Shown piece by piece: positions 11,264-22,053 of a stretch of 64,000 nucleotides of DNA. The stretch's first letter is position 1; the number at the start of each line of letters is the position of its first letter. Location of the stretch: positions 199,478 to 263,477 of the forward strand of contig CM055107.1 in NCBI GenBank assembly GCA_029204225.1. The letters are read 5' to 3'. The position numbers and the translations under genes are program-made. This stretch comes from Diphasiastrum complanatum (taxonomy: Eukaryota; Streptophyta; Lycopodiopsida; Lycopodiales; Lycopodiaceae). The notes under the pieces are model-generated. The model saw only the letters and a program-made list of their open reading frames with translations, did not search any database and had not been told where the DNA came from.

Positions 11264-11880
11264 TAGACAAAGAATGGTAACCTTTCTAACCTTCTTCAAG
11301 TTCTATTAAGATCACCAACTAAGCTTTTTTTTGGAGAATATTATAGGCTTTTCTAGTTGTAGGAAGCTTGTAGTTGAAGTACCCAATGAATCTAGTTCTT
11401 TTTGGAAGAGAGTAGTGATGCTTATAAAATTGTTTAAAGGCTGATTTTTTATCATGTTAGAGAAGTTTAAAAGTGGGCTTTGGGTTTTTAAAAGTTTGGA
11501 AAAAGATCTGTGGGATAGGTAGAGGAAGTCTTCCTCTACATACACAAATTTTTTTTGGCAAAAAGATTGATTCTAGCTATGTGTTTTGATCAAAACTAGT
11601 GTTTTTTTTGAATAAATGAAGTGTTTCAAGTTCTGATTTTCATTTTGAAGTTCTATTTTTCAGACCTGTAAATTTGAAAATCAGATCTAAAAAGTGAAGT
11701 TTTCATTCAAACTTCATTAGTTACACCTTTCTATCTCCTAGTTTCATGAAGATGGCAATGTAGGAAGGGAATGTTAGTGTGACTTTGTGCATAAAACAAG
11801 TTTTGAAATTTTGTTTTTTGTCATTTTGAAGTTCTGATTTTCAGACCTGTAAATCTGAAAATCTAAAAATATGAAAATTG

Positions 11881-12740
11881 AATTTTCATAAAGCTTCACA
11901 AGCTCTTGAACTATTATACCAACAAATTCAAGCCACTAATAAGCAGCTTCTTGAAACTGATCAAAGAAACCAAGACTTAGAGTCTAGGTTAGCCAATCAG
12001 AAGCAGCATGTAGTTCCACCTCCTATAAAAGTGTTTAAGAGGGAGAAGAAGGATTGGAACTTACAAGTGGTAAGTTCTTGGTTGAATGTTTGGAGCAAAT
12101 GCTTTGCCATGAACTAATTCCCTGAATCTGAGAAGTTATCCATTGTCACTACGTTCTTTGAAGGAAGAGCCTTAGTTTGGTGGGATGACTTAGTTGCAAA
12201 GGGCAGTCAACCTTGTACATGGGATGATTTAGGCAAGCTTTTTAGGGATTATTTGCTACCACTTTTAGATGACTATGAGCACTTCCAAAAATTGAGTCAT
12301 CTAACCATGAATAAAGGTTTGGAACAGTTTATTCAAGATTTTCACGAGTACCCGAAGCCACTTTATAGTGATATTCCGTCTAAGTTACAAATGTTAATGT
12401 TTATTGATGGGTTACCAAAAGATTATCAAGTGGATGTTTGTAGGAACCATCCAAAAACCCTAGAAGATGCCATTAGGGCTACAAAATACTTTGATGACAC
12501 ACCTAAGCCACCTAGGGGTCAACAACCTAATGAGCAGAAAAAAAAATTTCAATTTAAGAGGAAGGATAGGGAAGTTATTAATGAAACACATCCCAATTTC
12601 AACAATCCTAAGAAATCCAAGAAAACTTTAAAAATCATCATGGTGGCAATGATAAAGCTAAAGCTCGTAAGAAGAACCCGTGCTTCAATTGCAATGGCGA
12701 GGGTCACCTTGCACGTGATTGCATCATAAAACAAGCTTCA
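11881..12740 (+). pseudogene. gag: gypsy gag with CCHC zinc knuckle
   Basis: An open frame (no clear ATG) contains a coiled-coil-like start (ALELLYQQIQATNKQLLETD), VFKREKKDWN, and after an in-frame TAA at 12115 the retrotransposon gag block RALVWWDDLVAKGSQPCTWD, FRDYLLPLL, QFIQDFHEY and FIDGLPKDYQVDV. A frameshift near 12620-12650 moves the zinc knuckle CFNCNGEGHLARDC (12680-12722) into the protease frame. Gag forms the capsid-like particle, and the knuckle binds template RNA. The stop is explained by a C-to-T change in a Gln codon. Confidence 0.85.
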
Positions 12741-13025
12741 ACCTCAGGTAATCTATCTCGAAGTAATGAGATGGATGTTTGTTTTCTTAGTTCTTTAGTT
12801 TTTGGTCCTAATGACCTTATTTGCATTAAAGATAAAGTTAATAATCAAGTTCTTAATGTTCTTTTTGACACGGGATCCACTCATAACTTTATTAATGTAA
12901 ATTTGGTGCAGACGCTAAACCTTCCTATCAGAAAAAGTGAGAAAAAATACCGTGTGACAATGGCATCAAGAAGTAATTTTGATTTGATGGATTTTATTGT
13001 TCCTGATGTAGAATTGCACATTTAG
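12741..13025 (+). pseudogene. gypsy aspartic protease
   Basis: Continues in frame from the zinc knuckle. It reads DVCFLSSLVFGPNDLICIK, then NVLFDTGSTHNFINVNLVQT with the catalytic D-T-G at about 12867, the active site of retropepsins. It ends at TAG 13023, before the usual linker to RT, and the next coding block is in another frame. Inactive as it stands. Confidence 0.8.
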
Positions 13026-13150
13026 GATTGTTCTGAAAAACTATAATTTCATGCTATTTAATTAGCCTTTGTAAAAATTCCTCTCTAAGCTTACGGTATT
13101 GTTCTAATCTGGATTCTCTATCTGACATACACTAGAAATCTTTATCTTTT

Positions 13151-13673
13151 ATGCATGAGAATTCTTTAATTAAGATCAAGTCTAGTTTAAGTGTTGACAC
13201 TAAAAATGTTAACCCTTATTCTAAACGTGAACTTAATTCTAATTTTGATTTTAAAGTTTATTTATGTTTTCATAATGATATCATTTGCTGCAATGATGAA
13301 GAACTTAACATAAATGCCATGAATATACCCAGTGAGAACACTACAGAATTTGAAGCCTATAATGAACTTAGGCAGGAATTCAATGATGTTTTTTTAGACC
13401 TTCTTGTAGGTTTACCACCAGAAAGGATAGTTGATCATAAAATTGACCTAATAACTAGAGCAATTCCAATCACACAGCGTCCTTATAGGATGAGTCCATC
13501 GGAAGAGGCTGAGGTAAATAGGCAATTACATGATTACCTGAAAAAGGGGTCGGTACAACCTAGTAAGTTTCCTTGGGCATCACCAGTGGTTTTGGTGGCC
13601 AAGAAGGATGGGACTATAAGGTTTTGTGTCGACTATAAGAAATTGAGCAAGGTAACCGTTAAGAATAGATATA
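13151..13673 (+). pseudogene. gypsy reverse transcriptase, N-terminal part
   Basis: Contains [20 protein letters not shown] and [18 protein letters not shown], then [40 protein letters not shown] and [10 protein letters not shown]: the classic fingers region of Ty3/gypsy RT. The frame is cut at 13673 by the copia LTR and continues at 19277 with PLPRMDDL, so the two pieces belong together. Confidence 0.92.
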
Positions 13674-14323
13674 TGTGAAAGATTCAACTAGTTTCATCAC
13701 ATTTTGCAATATTTTTATATTTGGCATATTGAGGCCAAAACTTGTTTTAGACTTAGAGGTTGACTTTTCAAAGTTCATTAGTCTAAATTTCATTTAAATA
13801 AACACTTTTTGAAAGTGTGGGAAAGATAGAATGTGAGTTTGAGTAGATTCAATTTGAATAAGTTGGGTACATTGAATCTAGACCCAAAATTGGTAGGGTT
13901 AGCATTTTGGTGGGAAAGCCAAGTGGCCAAATAGGGTTTGGACCTGCTATAAAAGGATGTAACTCGTGGAGAGAGTCATCTTCTCTCTTCTCTATCTCAT
14001 TTCATGCTTATACATGATTCTCTTGGGTTCTACTATCCATTGGTGCACTATCTTGGCAATTGCTTGCAATTCTATGTGTAGAATGATCTATATTTGCTAT
14101 TTTTGGATCCACACGTGTGAAATACAGTAGCTTGCTGGTTTTGTACGGACAACAACAGTACATAATCATTTCATTCAAGTTTGATCAAGTTCTATTAGTG
14201 TTTGCATCTCAAATTGTGTGTAGATGCTGATTTTTCTACATTGGTGAAATTGGTAGTGTATTTCTCTTTCTAACCAAAGATCATTCAAGTAGATTGGATT
14301 TTAAGGATCTGAAATCTTTCACA
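13674..14323 (+). repeat. 5' LTR of the nested copia element
   Basis: 650 bp, TGTGAAAG...CTTTCACA with an 8-bp perfect terminal inverted repeat. 'TGCTATAAAAGGATG' near 13948 is a credible TATA box, with a CTCTTCTCTC stretch downstream near the expected start. Confidence 0.95.
13951..13958 (+). promoter_or_regulatory. TATA box in the copia LTR
   Basis: CTATAAAAGG, conserved in both LTRs (the other near 18900), is the likely core promoter driving full-length RNA. Confidence 0.6.
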
Positions 14324-14335
14324 TGGTATCAGAGC
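14324..14335 (+). other. tRNA-iMet primer-binding site of the copia element
   Basis: TGGTATCAGAGC directly abuts the LTR end CACA, a perfect match to the usual plant copia primer site. Confidence 0.92.
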
Positions 14336-14921
14336 TTGTGTTTCAGGTTATGAAGGAGGAAATCAGATCTATCAATGATTTGGTGAAAATATCAAGTCTA
14401 GAGCATGCTAGAGAGGATTCTACACCAAAATCAGATTTTTTGCTTTTGTAGATTGGATCTTTTGTAGATCAGAACACTAAATAGGTCAATATACTTGTTC
14501 AATTCCATTTTTTGAATTCACATGCTGGATTTGGCCGATTTTTGGATCATTGAGTTAAGCCTAAGTGGTGGCTTATAGACTGCATATCAAAATTTCAGCA
14601 TTTGCATGTAGATTTGGAATAGTCAATTTTTTGTGATTTTGTCAAAACCCTAATTTTGATTGGATCTCTAGATAGTGAGGTTGTTGGACTTCATTTGAGT
14701 GTGTTTCAATCTTAGGAAGTGAAAAAAGTCATTAGATTGAGGATAGATCATAGGTTGGTCAAGATTCCATGATTCTATGTGTTGCTTTGCTTGGATAAGT
14801 GCTAGAAGAGAATTTGTGAGATAGTTTCAAATCTTAGTTTCTTTTGAAAGCATTTGTTGTTGTTCAAAGGAGTGCTTTGTGCATTGAAACAAGTTGAAAG
14901 AGAAGATCAGGTCATTGCTAC

Positions 14922-15716
14922 ATGGCAACCTCAATTGGAGTTATGTTGGAAGCCAATGATAGGCTTACCTCAAGTAACTATTCATTATGGAAAGTGAGGA
15001 TGGAGTCACTTCTTGAGATGAATGATGTTTTGGATATTGTTGTAGGTTTGGAGGAGAGACCAGCAACACAACAAGATCAATTGAGGCATGACAAGAGGGC
15101 CAATAAGACTCTACACATGATAAAGATGAATGTTACCAATGAACTTCTCAAGGAAGTTGGTAAGCGTACATCATTTTTGGAAGCTTGGAATTCATTGAAG
15201 AAGCTTTATGAATCCAAGTCTACTTCTAGAGTGTTGACTCTAAGAAGGCAAATCTTTTCTTGTTTGCAAAAGAGTGAAGAAAGTCCAAGTACTTTTGTTT
15301 TGAGACTGAAAGCATTGAATGATGAGTTAGCTTGCATAGATGAAAGCATTAAGGAAGGAGAGCTTATTCAAGTGATTCTTAATGGCTTGTTGGATGCTCA
15401 TGCTAACATTGTTCAAAGTATTGCTATTCAAAAGACTTTGCCAAGTTTGATGGATCTTCAAGAGATCTTGATCAATGAGGAATATAGGCTTCAAGCAAGA
15501 GGTGGATCTACATCGACACTTCAAGAGGATGCTGTGTTCACAAAGGGCAAATTCAAGGGCAAAACCAAAAGCAAGTGGTCTAAAGGGCAAGATCAAGTGG
15601 ATGCTTCTTCAAGTGGCAAAAAGAAGGATAGATCAAAGCTCAAGTGCTTCTATTGTGGCATCAAAGGACACTTTGCAAGTGATCAAAAGGAAGGATGTCT
15701 TGATTGGAAAAGGTAA
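14922..15716 (+). CDS. gag: copia Gag polyprotein (intact ORF, zinc knuckle damaged)
   Basis: 264 codons from ATG 14922. It has the plant copia gag pattern: LTSSNYSLWKVRMESLLEMN, then ARGSTS-type linkers, FLEAWNSLKKLYESKS, TLRRQIFSCLQ and INEEYRLQA. A basic linker leads to the zinc knuckle KCFYCGIKGHFAS, where the fourth cysteine is lost: SDQKEGCLDW follows instead of a C at the normal spacing. The frame stops at 15714. The junction lies exactly where the protease region has been deleted, so the lost cysteine is probably part of that deletion. Encodes the particle protein. Confidence 0.9.
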   Translation: MATSIGVMLEANDRLTSSNYSLWKVRMESLLEMNDVLDIVVGLEERPATQQDQLRHDKRANKTLHMIKMNVTNELLKEVGKRTSFLEAWNSLKKLYESKSTSRVLTLRRQIFSCLQKSEESPSTFVLRLKALNDELACIDESIKEGELIQVILNGLLDAHANIVQSIAIQKTLPSLMDLQEILINEEYRLQARGGSTSTLQEDAVFTKGKFKGKTKSKWSKGQDQVDASSSGKKKDRSKLKCFYCGIKGHFASDQKEGCLDWKR

Positions 15717-16773
15717 AAGACAAGGGAAGTTGTTCAAACTTGATGCTTGTGTTATTTCTAACCAAGTTGGATGTGTTGCAAGGGAGCAAATTTCTATTCA
15801 AGAGGTTTGGCACAAAAGGATGGGACACCTCAACTTCAAGTCATTGGAGGTAATGGCAAGGAAGAAGGTTGTGATTGGTCTTCCAAGTTCCTTAAGTAAT
15901 GACAAGCATGTTTGTGAGTCTTGTGCTTTGTCTAAGTCACATACACTACCTTATACTAGATCTATTTCTAGATCTACAAAGCCTTTTCAACTTGTACATT
16001 CGGATATTCATGAATTTACTACAATTAGCAATAGTGGAGCTAAGATGTATGTAACATTCATTGATGATTTTAGTAGATTTTGTTGGATCTATCTACTAAA
16101 GAGCAAGGATGAAGTGTATGATGTCTTTGTCAAGTTCAAGAATGCAAGGGAGAACCAATTCTCCACAAAGATCAAGTGCTTGAGAGGTGACAATGGTGGT
16201 GAGTACATATCTAACAAGTTCAAGGCCTTTTGTGATGAGCATGGGATCAAGAGGGAGTATACAACATCAAGAACCCCACAACAAAATGGAGTGGCTGAAA
16301 GGAAGAATAGAACTTTATGTGAAAGTGCTAAATCTATGAGGTTAAGTGCTAATCTTGACAAACCATTTTGGGATCAAGCTTTGTTGTGTGCCAATTTCTT
16401 GTGCAATAGGTGGCCGAGTGCTATTTTGGATGGAAGGACACCTTTTGAGATGCTATTCAAGAGGAGGCCGAGTGTCAACTTTCTAAGAACCTTTGGATGC
16501 ACATGCTATGTCAACATTACTCTTGATGATAGGACCAAGGAGGATCCATCTTCAAGAAGAGGTATTTTTGTTGGATATAGTGAGGTGAGTAAAGCCTACA
16601 AGGTTTACATTCCTTCTACTAACAAAGTGATTGTTGGTAGAGATGTCATTTTTTATGAGGGAAACATTCCAAAGGTGTATTCAAGCATGATTGATGGTAA
16701 AGTAGATGGTTCTAACATTCTTGATGTTGATGAGAAGGATTCTACTTTGGATGGTGGTGATGATGGACCTTAA
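15717..16773 (+). CDS. copia GAG-pre-integrase and integrase
   Basis: A frame shifted relative to gag gives LFKLDACVISNQ and VWHKRMGHLNFKSLEVMARK, then HVCESCALSKSHTLPY: the HHCC zinc-binding pre-integrase domain. The catalytic core follows: LVHSDIHEF (first D), FIDDFSRFCWIYLL, LRGDNGGEYIS (second D) and PQQNGVAERKNRTL (E). Then FGCTCYVN and GIFVGYSEVSKAYKVY. The D-D-E residues are present and the frame is open to 16771, so the integrase could be functional if made. There is no own start; it would need fusion with gag, which the deletion has put out of frame. Confidence 0.9.
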
Positions 16774-18050
16774 AAGCCAAGGAGAACATCAAGAGAAAGA
16801 CAAGTACCTTCAAGGCTCACATATGATCAAAAGGGTAAGCAAGTAGTTTCTGGAAATTATGTTGCTTTCCTAGCCTCTTTGGATGAGCCTACAAGTGTAG
16901 ATCAAGCAAGGAAATAAGAGGAGTGGATCCAAGCAATGGATCTTGAGTATCGATCTCTTATGAAGAGTGGAACATCTTTTGGAGGATCTTCTTGTGTACA
17001 TGGAGCTATGCAAGTGGATGGATGTTATCTTGTTGTAAAATCAAGTAATGGATCTGGAAAAAAAAATTTGTTCAATGACTTTGATGGTCAAGTTGAAGAT
17101 CAAGAGGTTGATCTCAAAGCGCTTCAACTAGTCAAAAGGGAAGTTGACAATTTGGAGCTAGTCAAGAGCATCAAAGGAGAGGTAATTGGCAAAGGTGTAT
17201 GGATCTGTTTTTGCAGCATATTGAAGACTCAAGTAAGGACAAAGAAGCAGCAAAGAAGTGTTGTTCAAGTTTACTTTACTTGTTCTATCTCATGTTTGAG
17301 CAATTTCATGTGGATGTGTGCAAATTGTCAAGATATGGTAAAACTAGCTACATTGGTGAGCATTGTTTTGATGTTGGATTTGTACTAGCATTCTTGGATG
17401 ATTTTGCTGATAGAAATGAAGCTATTGGAGGTTCATTATGTCACTCATCCATGGCTAAGTTCTCAAGTGTTGAGCTATTTGGTGCCAATACTTGGAGATT
17501 GTCAATTTTTGGTGAATTCATGGTCATTTTCTTATGTCAAGTAGATCTTGAAGATGGACTAGTGCAAACTACTTGGTTTATGGAGTCATGTGGTGCTGGA
17601 TTTGCATCATTAATGTACTCACCTACTCATGGATTTCCAAGGTTTGATGGTTTCTTGTGGCAAGATGAAGATGGAGGCTCATTCATGGAGTATCATGGTG
17701 GACACAAGGCAACAAAGGACAAAGGAGGAGGAGACATGTAAGCAAAAGTTGATCACTCACATTTATTATTTGTTTGCTGTATTTTTCCAAAGAGTTCAGA
17801 GTTGGAAGCATGGTGAAATCATTTCACTTACATTCTATTTGATTTTTCATGTTCTAGTCACATTTTTACATGTAAAATTGATGTAAGAAATAGTGAAGCA
17901 TCCCAAGTGGACACTATTCTCTATATCAATTATGGTTATTTCTATTTTGAGCATTACATGATCATTGAAAGGAGATCTATTCTTAGTAAGAAGATCATTC
18001 TTATGATGGATCAAAGTTCTATTGGCAAAAACTATGCTAGGAGCATTGGA
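16774..18050 (+). other. Unrelated ~1.1-kb segment in place of copia RT
   Basis: After the integrase, the usual link PSRLTYDQKGKQ and FLASLDEPTSVDQARK, then EEWIQAMDLEYRSLMKSGT (16918-16975), leads up to where RT should begin. From about 16976 to 18050 none of the RT blocks (CKWVYK, DVKSAFL, LYGLKQ, YVDD) occurs in any frame. Instead two overlapping frames (16936-17388 and 17199-17741) read like ordinary soluble protein, for example LFNDFDGQVEDQEVDLKAL and MFEQFHVDVCKLSRYG, ending GGHKATKDKGGGDM. I do not recognise them. Possible explanations are a captured host fragment or internal DNA of another non-autonomous element. Confidence 0.6.
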
Positions 18051-18626
18051 AGCTAGGAAAGCGAGTTTTGAGGTACATCATTGGAACTCAAGATTTTGGC
18101 ATATTATATGAGGGATCATCACCTAATCTTTTTGGATTTTCAGATTCGGACTATGCTGGAGATATAATGGATAGGAAATCCATTAGTTTTTATTGTATTG
18201 TCATGGGTGATGGAGCTATATCATGGATGTCAAAGAAACAAGCCACTATCTCATTGTCATCTAGTGAGGCCGAGTACAAAGCTCTTACACATTGCACAAA
18301 GGAGATGGTATCGATCAAGAGGATGATCAAGGATCTTCACTTGCTGGATTTTTCAGAGAGCCCAATCATCTTTTCTAACAATCAATCAGCCCAAAGAATG
18401 GCATCAATCCTATCTTTCATGCTAGGAGCAAGCATATTGAGATACAATATCATTTTGTGAGGGAGCGAGTCATTGCAAAGGAGGTGGAGCTTCAACACAT
18501 GTCTTCAAGGGAATGTGTAGCTGATATCTTCACCAAAGCATTGGGAAAAGACTTGTTCATGAAGCATAGGACTTCACTTGGAGTATTATCAAAGTCTATG
18601 CTAAAACTAGTTGAAGAGGGAGTGTG
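18051..18626 (+). pseudogene. copia RNase H and C-terminus
   Basis: Reads VLRYIIGTQDFGILY, LFGFSDSDYAGDIMDRKSIS, ISWMSKKQATISLSSSEAEY and KALTHCTKEM: the copia RNase H with its conserved acidic residues. A frameshift near 18405 separates this from HARSKHIEIQYHFVRERV and ADIFTKALGKDLF, the normal end of copia pol. The final stop codon is formed with the first bases of the 3' LTR. Upstream it joins the foreign segment near 18050. Confidence 0.88.
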
Positions 18627-19272
18627 AAAGATTCAACTAGTTTCATCACATTTTGCAATATTTTCATATTTGGCATATTGAGGCCAAAACTTGTTTTAGA
18701 CTTAGAGGTTGACTTTTCAAAGTTCATTAGTCTAAATTTCATTTAAATAAACACTTTTTGAAAGTGTGGGAAAGATAGAATGCGAGTTTGAGTAGATTCA
18801 ATTTGAATAAGTTGGGTACATTGAATCTAGACCCAAAATTGGTAGGGTTAGCATTTTGGTGGGAAAGCCAAGTGGCCAAATAGGGTTTGGACCTGCTATA
18901 AAAGGATGTAACTCGTGGAGAGAGTCATCTTCTCTCTTCTCTATCTCATTTCATGCTTATACATGGTTCTCTTGGGTTCTACTATCCATTGGTGCACTAT
19001 CTTGGCAATTGCTTGCAATTCTATGTGTAGAATGATCTATATTTGTTATTTTTGGATCCACACGTGTGAAATACAGTAGCTTGCTGGTTTTGTACGGACA
19101 GCAACAGTACATAATCATTTCATTCAAGTTTGATCAAGTTCTATTAGTGTTTGCATCTCAAATTGTGTGTAGATGCTGATTTTTCTACATTGGTGAAATT
19201 GGTAGTGTATTTCTCTTTCTAACCAAAGATCATTCAAGTAGATTGGATCTTAAGGATATGAAATCTTTCACA
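18623..19272 (+). repeat. 3' LTR of the nested copia element
   Basis: 650 bp, same termini as 13674-14323. About seven substitutions between the two LTRs, mostly transitions. Confidence 0.95.
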
Positions 19273-19276
19273 ATAT

Positions 19277-20390
19277 CCACTGCCGCGGATGGATGATCTA
19301 ATAGACTATCTTGGTGGTGCTGGGTACTTTACCAAGATAGATTTAAGATCGGGCTACCATCAAATACGCATTAAGACAGAAGATATACCAAAAACCGGGT
19401 TTCGAACTCGCTTTGGTCACTACGAATTTTTGTTGTTGCCTTTTGGTTTGACCAATGCACCGGCAACTTTCCAACAAATGATGAATGATTTGTTCAGGCC
19501 ATATTTGGGAAGATTTTTAGTGGTATTCCTAGATGATATCCTAGTGTTCAGTAAGACTTTGGCGGAACATAAAGAGCATCTTAGGATTTTCTTGGACATT
19601 ATAAGAAGGGAAAAGCTCTTTGCCAAGAAGTCTAAGTGTGACTTTTTTGCTAAGGAATTGTCCTACTTGGGACATAAGATTTTCGAACGGGGGGTGGAGA
19701 TTGACGTTGATCATATTCAAAGGGTTATTGATTGGCCTATTCTCACCACAATTTGGGAAATCAAGTCTTTCTTGGGGTTTGTGGGATTTTTCCGTCAGCA
19801 TATTCCCCAATTTACTCGATTGGCATTTCCCCTTACCCAGGCCTTGAAAGGCTATAAGAAGCTAAGCCGGAGGGCTAAGAGTCCACTAGTGGTGTGGACG
19901 GAGGATATGAATAATTGTTTTGAGTTGCTTAAGAAAAGTGTCACTTCGGCACCAATACTAATCATTGGAGATCCTAATAAGACTTTTGTGGTTAGGACCG
20001 ATGCTAGTGATTATGCTATTGGAGCTGTGTTGATGCAGGATGGACATCCTGTGGCTTATGAAAGCAAGAAATTCAATCCTGCTCAGTCTAGGTATTATAC
20101 CTATGAGAAGGAACTGTTTGCAATTGTTCATTCCTTGAAAATTTGGCGACATTATTTGTATGGAGCCAGATTTGGAATTTTGACGGATCATCAGACTCTT
20201 CAATATTTCTGTGATGCTACATATTTAAAGGGGAGGCAAGCTAGATGAGTTGAGCTGATGCAAATCTTTCACTTTTTTATACGTTATTGTAAAAGAAGTC
20301 AAAATACTCTAGTAGATGCTTTGAGTTGGTTACCGGTTATTAATCAGTTGTGCTTTACTGTTATAGAACCGAAGTTGTTTCAGTCTCTTT
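19277..20390 (+). pseudogene. gypsy reverse transcriptase (C-terminal part) and RNase H
   Basis: Resumes with PLPRMDDLIDYLGGAGYFTK, IDLRSGYHQIRI, FGLTNAPATFQQMMNDLF and the catalytic VVFLDDILVFS. After FLGFVGFFRQHIP, RNase H follows with FVVRTDASDYAIGAVLMQDG and YYTYEKELFAIVHSLKIWRH, then LTDHQTLQYF. The frame ends at TGA 20246, where a Trp codon is expected (RQAR*VELM); homologous residues continue to about 20390. Same element as 13151-13673. Confidence 0.92.
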
Positions 20391-20521
20391 AAGGACTATA
20401 TGAGTCCGATCCTTTTTTTGGAAAGTATTGGCAACAAGTACTTTCGGGGGTCGATTCAGGTCCGCAAGATTCCTCGAATCAGGGAAAGACTGAAACAAAT
20501 TTTCTAATTCGAAACAGGATT

Positions 20522-21817
20522 TTGTTTTGTAAAGGAAAGGTGTGTGTATCAGAGAATGACACTGTAAGGGCCCAAATCTTGCATAAGTGTCATGATAGTC
20601 CATGCGCAGGACATCCGGTTATACAAAGAACACTTGACTTAGTTCGAAGGCAATTTTGGTGGCCTAAGATGAAAAGGCAAGTAGAGGCCTATGTACTTAA
20701 ATGTACTAAGTGCCAGTTAAATAAAGCAGAGAGGCTAAAAGCTAGTGGCCTATTACATCCTTTAGATATTCCTACCGGAAAGTGGAAAAGTATATTCATG
20801 GATTTTGTGGTTGGGCTTCCACGTACATGGAAGGGCCATGATTCGGTTTGGGTCATTGTTGACAGACTTACGAAGTTTGCTCAATTTATCTCAACGAAAA
20901 CTACTGTTAAAGCTTCAGAACTAGCTCAACTGTTTGTTGAGAAGCTTTTTTGACTATACGGGCTGCCTTGCGATATTGTCAGTGACCGTGACCCAAAATT
21001 CACTGAGAATTTTTGGCAAGCAGTATTTGAAAAGTTGAAAACAACTTTAAGTTTGAGTTCTACAGATCATCCGGAATCAGACGGTCAAACGGAAAGGACT
21101 CATCAGACGATGAAGGATATCCTTCGAGCATATGTGGGCCATTGACAGTCTGATTGGGAACAATACCTTCCACTGGTGGAATTTGCATATAACAGTGCAA
21201 AACATTCAACGACCAGATTTAGCCCTTTCATGCTTATGTATGGTTTTCAACCTCGATCACCAATTAGTGTTGGCATGAAAAACCTACGGGTGCATGCCGC
21301 AGCTGATTTCCTTTCGGATATGCAAGAAATGTTACAGCTGGCTAAAGATAGCATAAGAAGTGCCCAGGACAAGGCAAGGCACTATGCTGATCTATCTCGA
21401 AAGCACAAGGTATTCATAGTCAACGACTGGATGTTTTTGAGAGTCCCTAGTCACTCTAGAGGCTTGAAAACTATTAAGTGTGCAAAGTTGGCACATAGGT
21501 ATTGCGATCTTTTTAAGGTTATCCAAGTGATAAATAAGGTCGCATACAAACTAGAACTTCCAGCTAACGTTGGAATTCATCCTGTTTTTCACATTAGTAA
21601 GTTGAAACCCTCATTGGGGGTTGGGGAGACCCTGGTCTCCATGGAAGATCTAGTGGAACTTCTTCGTGATGAGTCCGTGAGTGGACCACCTGAACCCGAG
21701 GCAATGGTTAATAGCCGGCAGAGAACTCTACGAAGTAGAGTGCTTCGGGAATTTTTAGTTAGGTGGAGGGGCAAATTAGAAGAGGAGGATACCTGGGAAA
21801 AGGAGGTTGATCTCTAG
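20522..21817 (+). pseudogene. gypsy integrase with chromodomain-like C-terminus
   Basis: The N-terminal HHCC finger is HKCHDSPCAGHPVIQRTL with CTKCQLNKA. The core has MDFVVGLPRTWKGHDSVWVI (first D), IVSDRDPKFT (second D) and HPESDGQTERTHQTM (E). TGA codons at 20951 and 21144 interrupt it. The tail has HPVFHISKLKPS, then LRSRVLREFLVRWRGKLEEE, whose spacing to DTWE fits the chromodomain-like tail of chromoviruses. That domain directs insertion to particular chromatin in known families. Both stops are single transitions from CGA and TGG. Confidence 0.9.
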
Positions 21818-21856
21818 AAGAATTTTCCAAATTTTTTCCTACAAGGAGAAATTTAA

Positions 21857-21872
21857 GTTTAGGGGGAAGGAA
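21857..21872 (+). other. Polypurine tract of the gypsy element
   Basis: AGTTTAGGGGGAAGGAA stands immediately before the 3' LTR start TGTTACAT at 21873, as expected for plus-strand priming. Confidence 0.8.
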
Positions 21873-22053
21873 TGTTACATACCTATGTAACTAGCAATAC
21901 TTCAGACCCCTAATAGTCCATTTAGTGTTGGGGGCTAAATGGCAAGGTACCCTTAGGATTAAGGGTATGTGCCCTTGGATAAGGGCCGACAAGTGACTAT
22001 ACCTTAGTTGGAGGTATGGACTCACGTGACCCTTGGATAAGGGGTACCCTTAT
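21873..22053 (+). repeat. Truncated 3' LTR of the gypsy element
   Basis: About 181 bp matching the start of the 5' LTR (10229 onward), with a small internal deletion. After GGGGTACCCTTA it switches to the dispersed repeat also seen at 29115. Confidence 0.85.

Larger units (their letters stand above)
13674..19272 (+). mobile_element. Ty1/copia element nested in gypsy RT; lacks PR and RT
   Basis: Two 650-bp LTRs (13674-14323 and 18623-19272) begin TGTGAAAG and end CTTTCACA. They differ at only about seven positions by eye, so the insertion is young. Flanking target duplication is ATATA/ATATC (one mismatch). Primer site at 14324; purine-rich GAAGAGGGAG before the 3' LTR. Internal order: gag, pre-integrase and integrase, about 1 kb of unrelated sequence, RNase H. 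The protease and the RT core are missing, so movement must have used enzymes supplied in trans. Confidence 0.93.
10229..22053 (+). mobile_element. Ty3/gypsy retrotransposon with chromodomain-like tail, interrupted by copia
   Basis: The order is 5' LTR 10229-11250, primer site 11252, gag, zinc knuckle, protease, RT (split), RNase H, integrase, a chromodomain-like tail, a purine tract before 21873, and a 3' LTR cut after 181 bp. The gag-PR-RT-RH-INT order is that of Ty3/gypsy. RT is interrupted at 13673/19273 by the copia element. The coding region carries nonsense codons and a frameshift, so it is inactive. It had inserted one base short of the end of the LTR at 9106-10228. The 3' LTR joins a different repeat at about 22053, evidence of a deletion or recombination. 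Confidence 0.9.
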
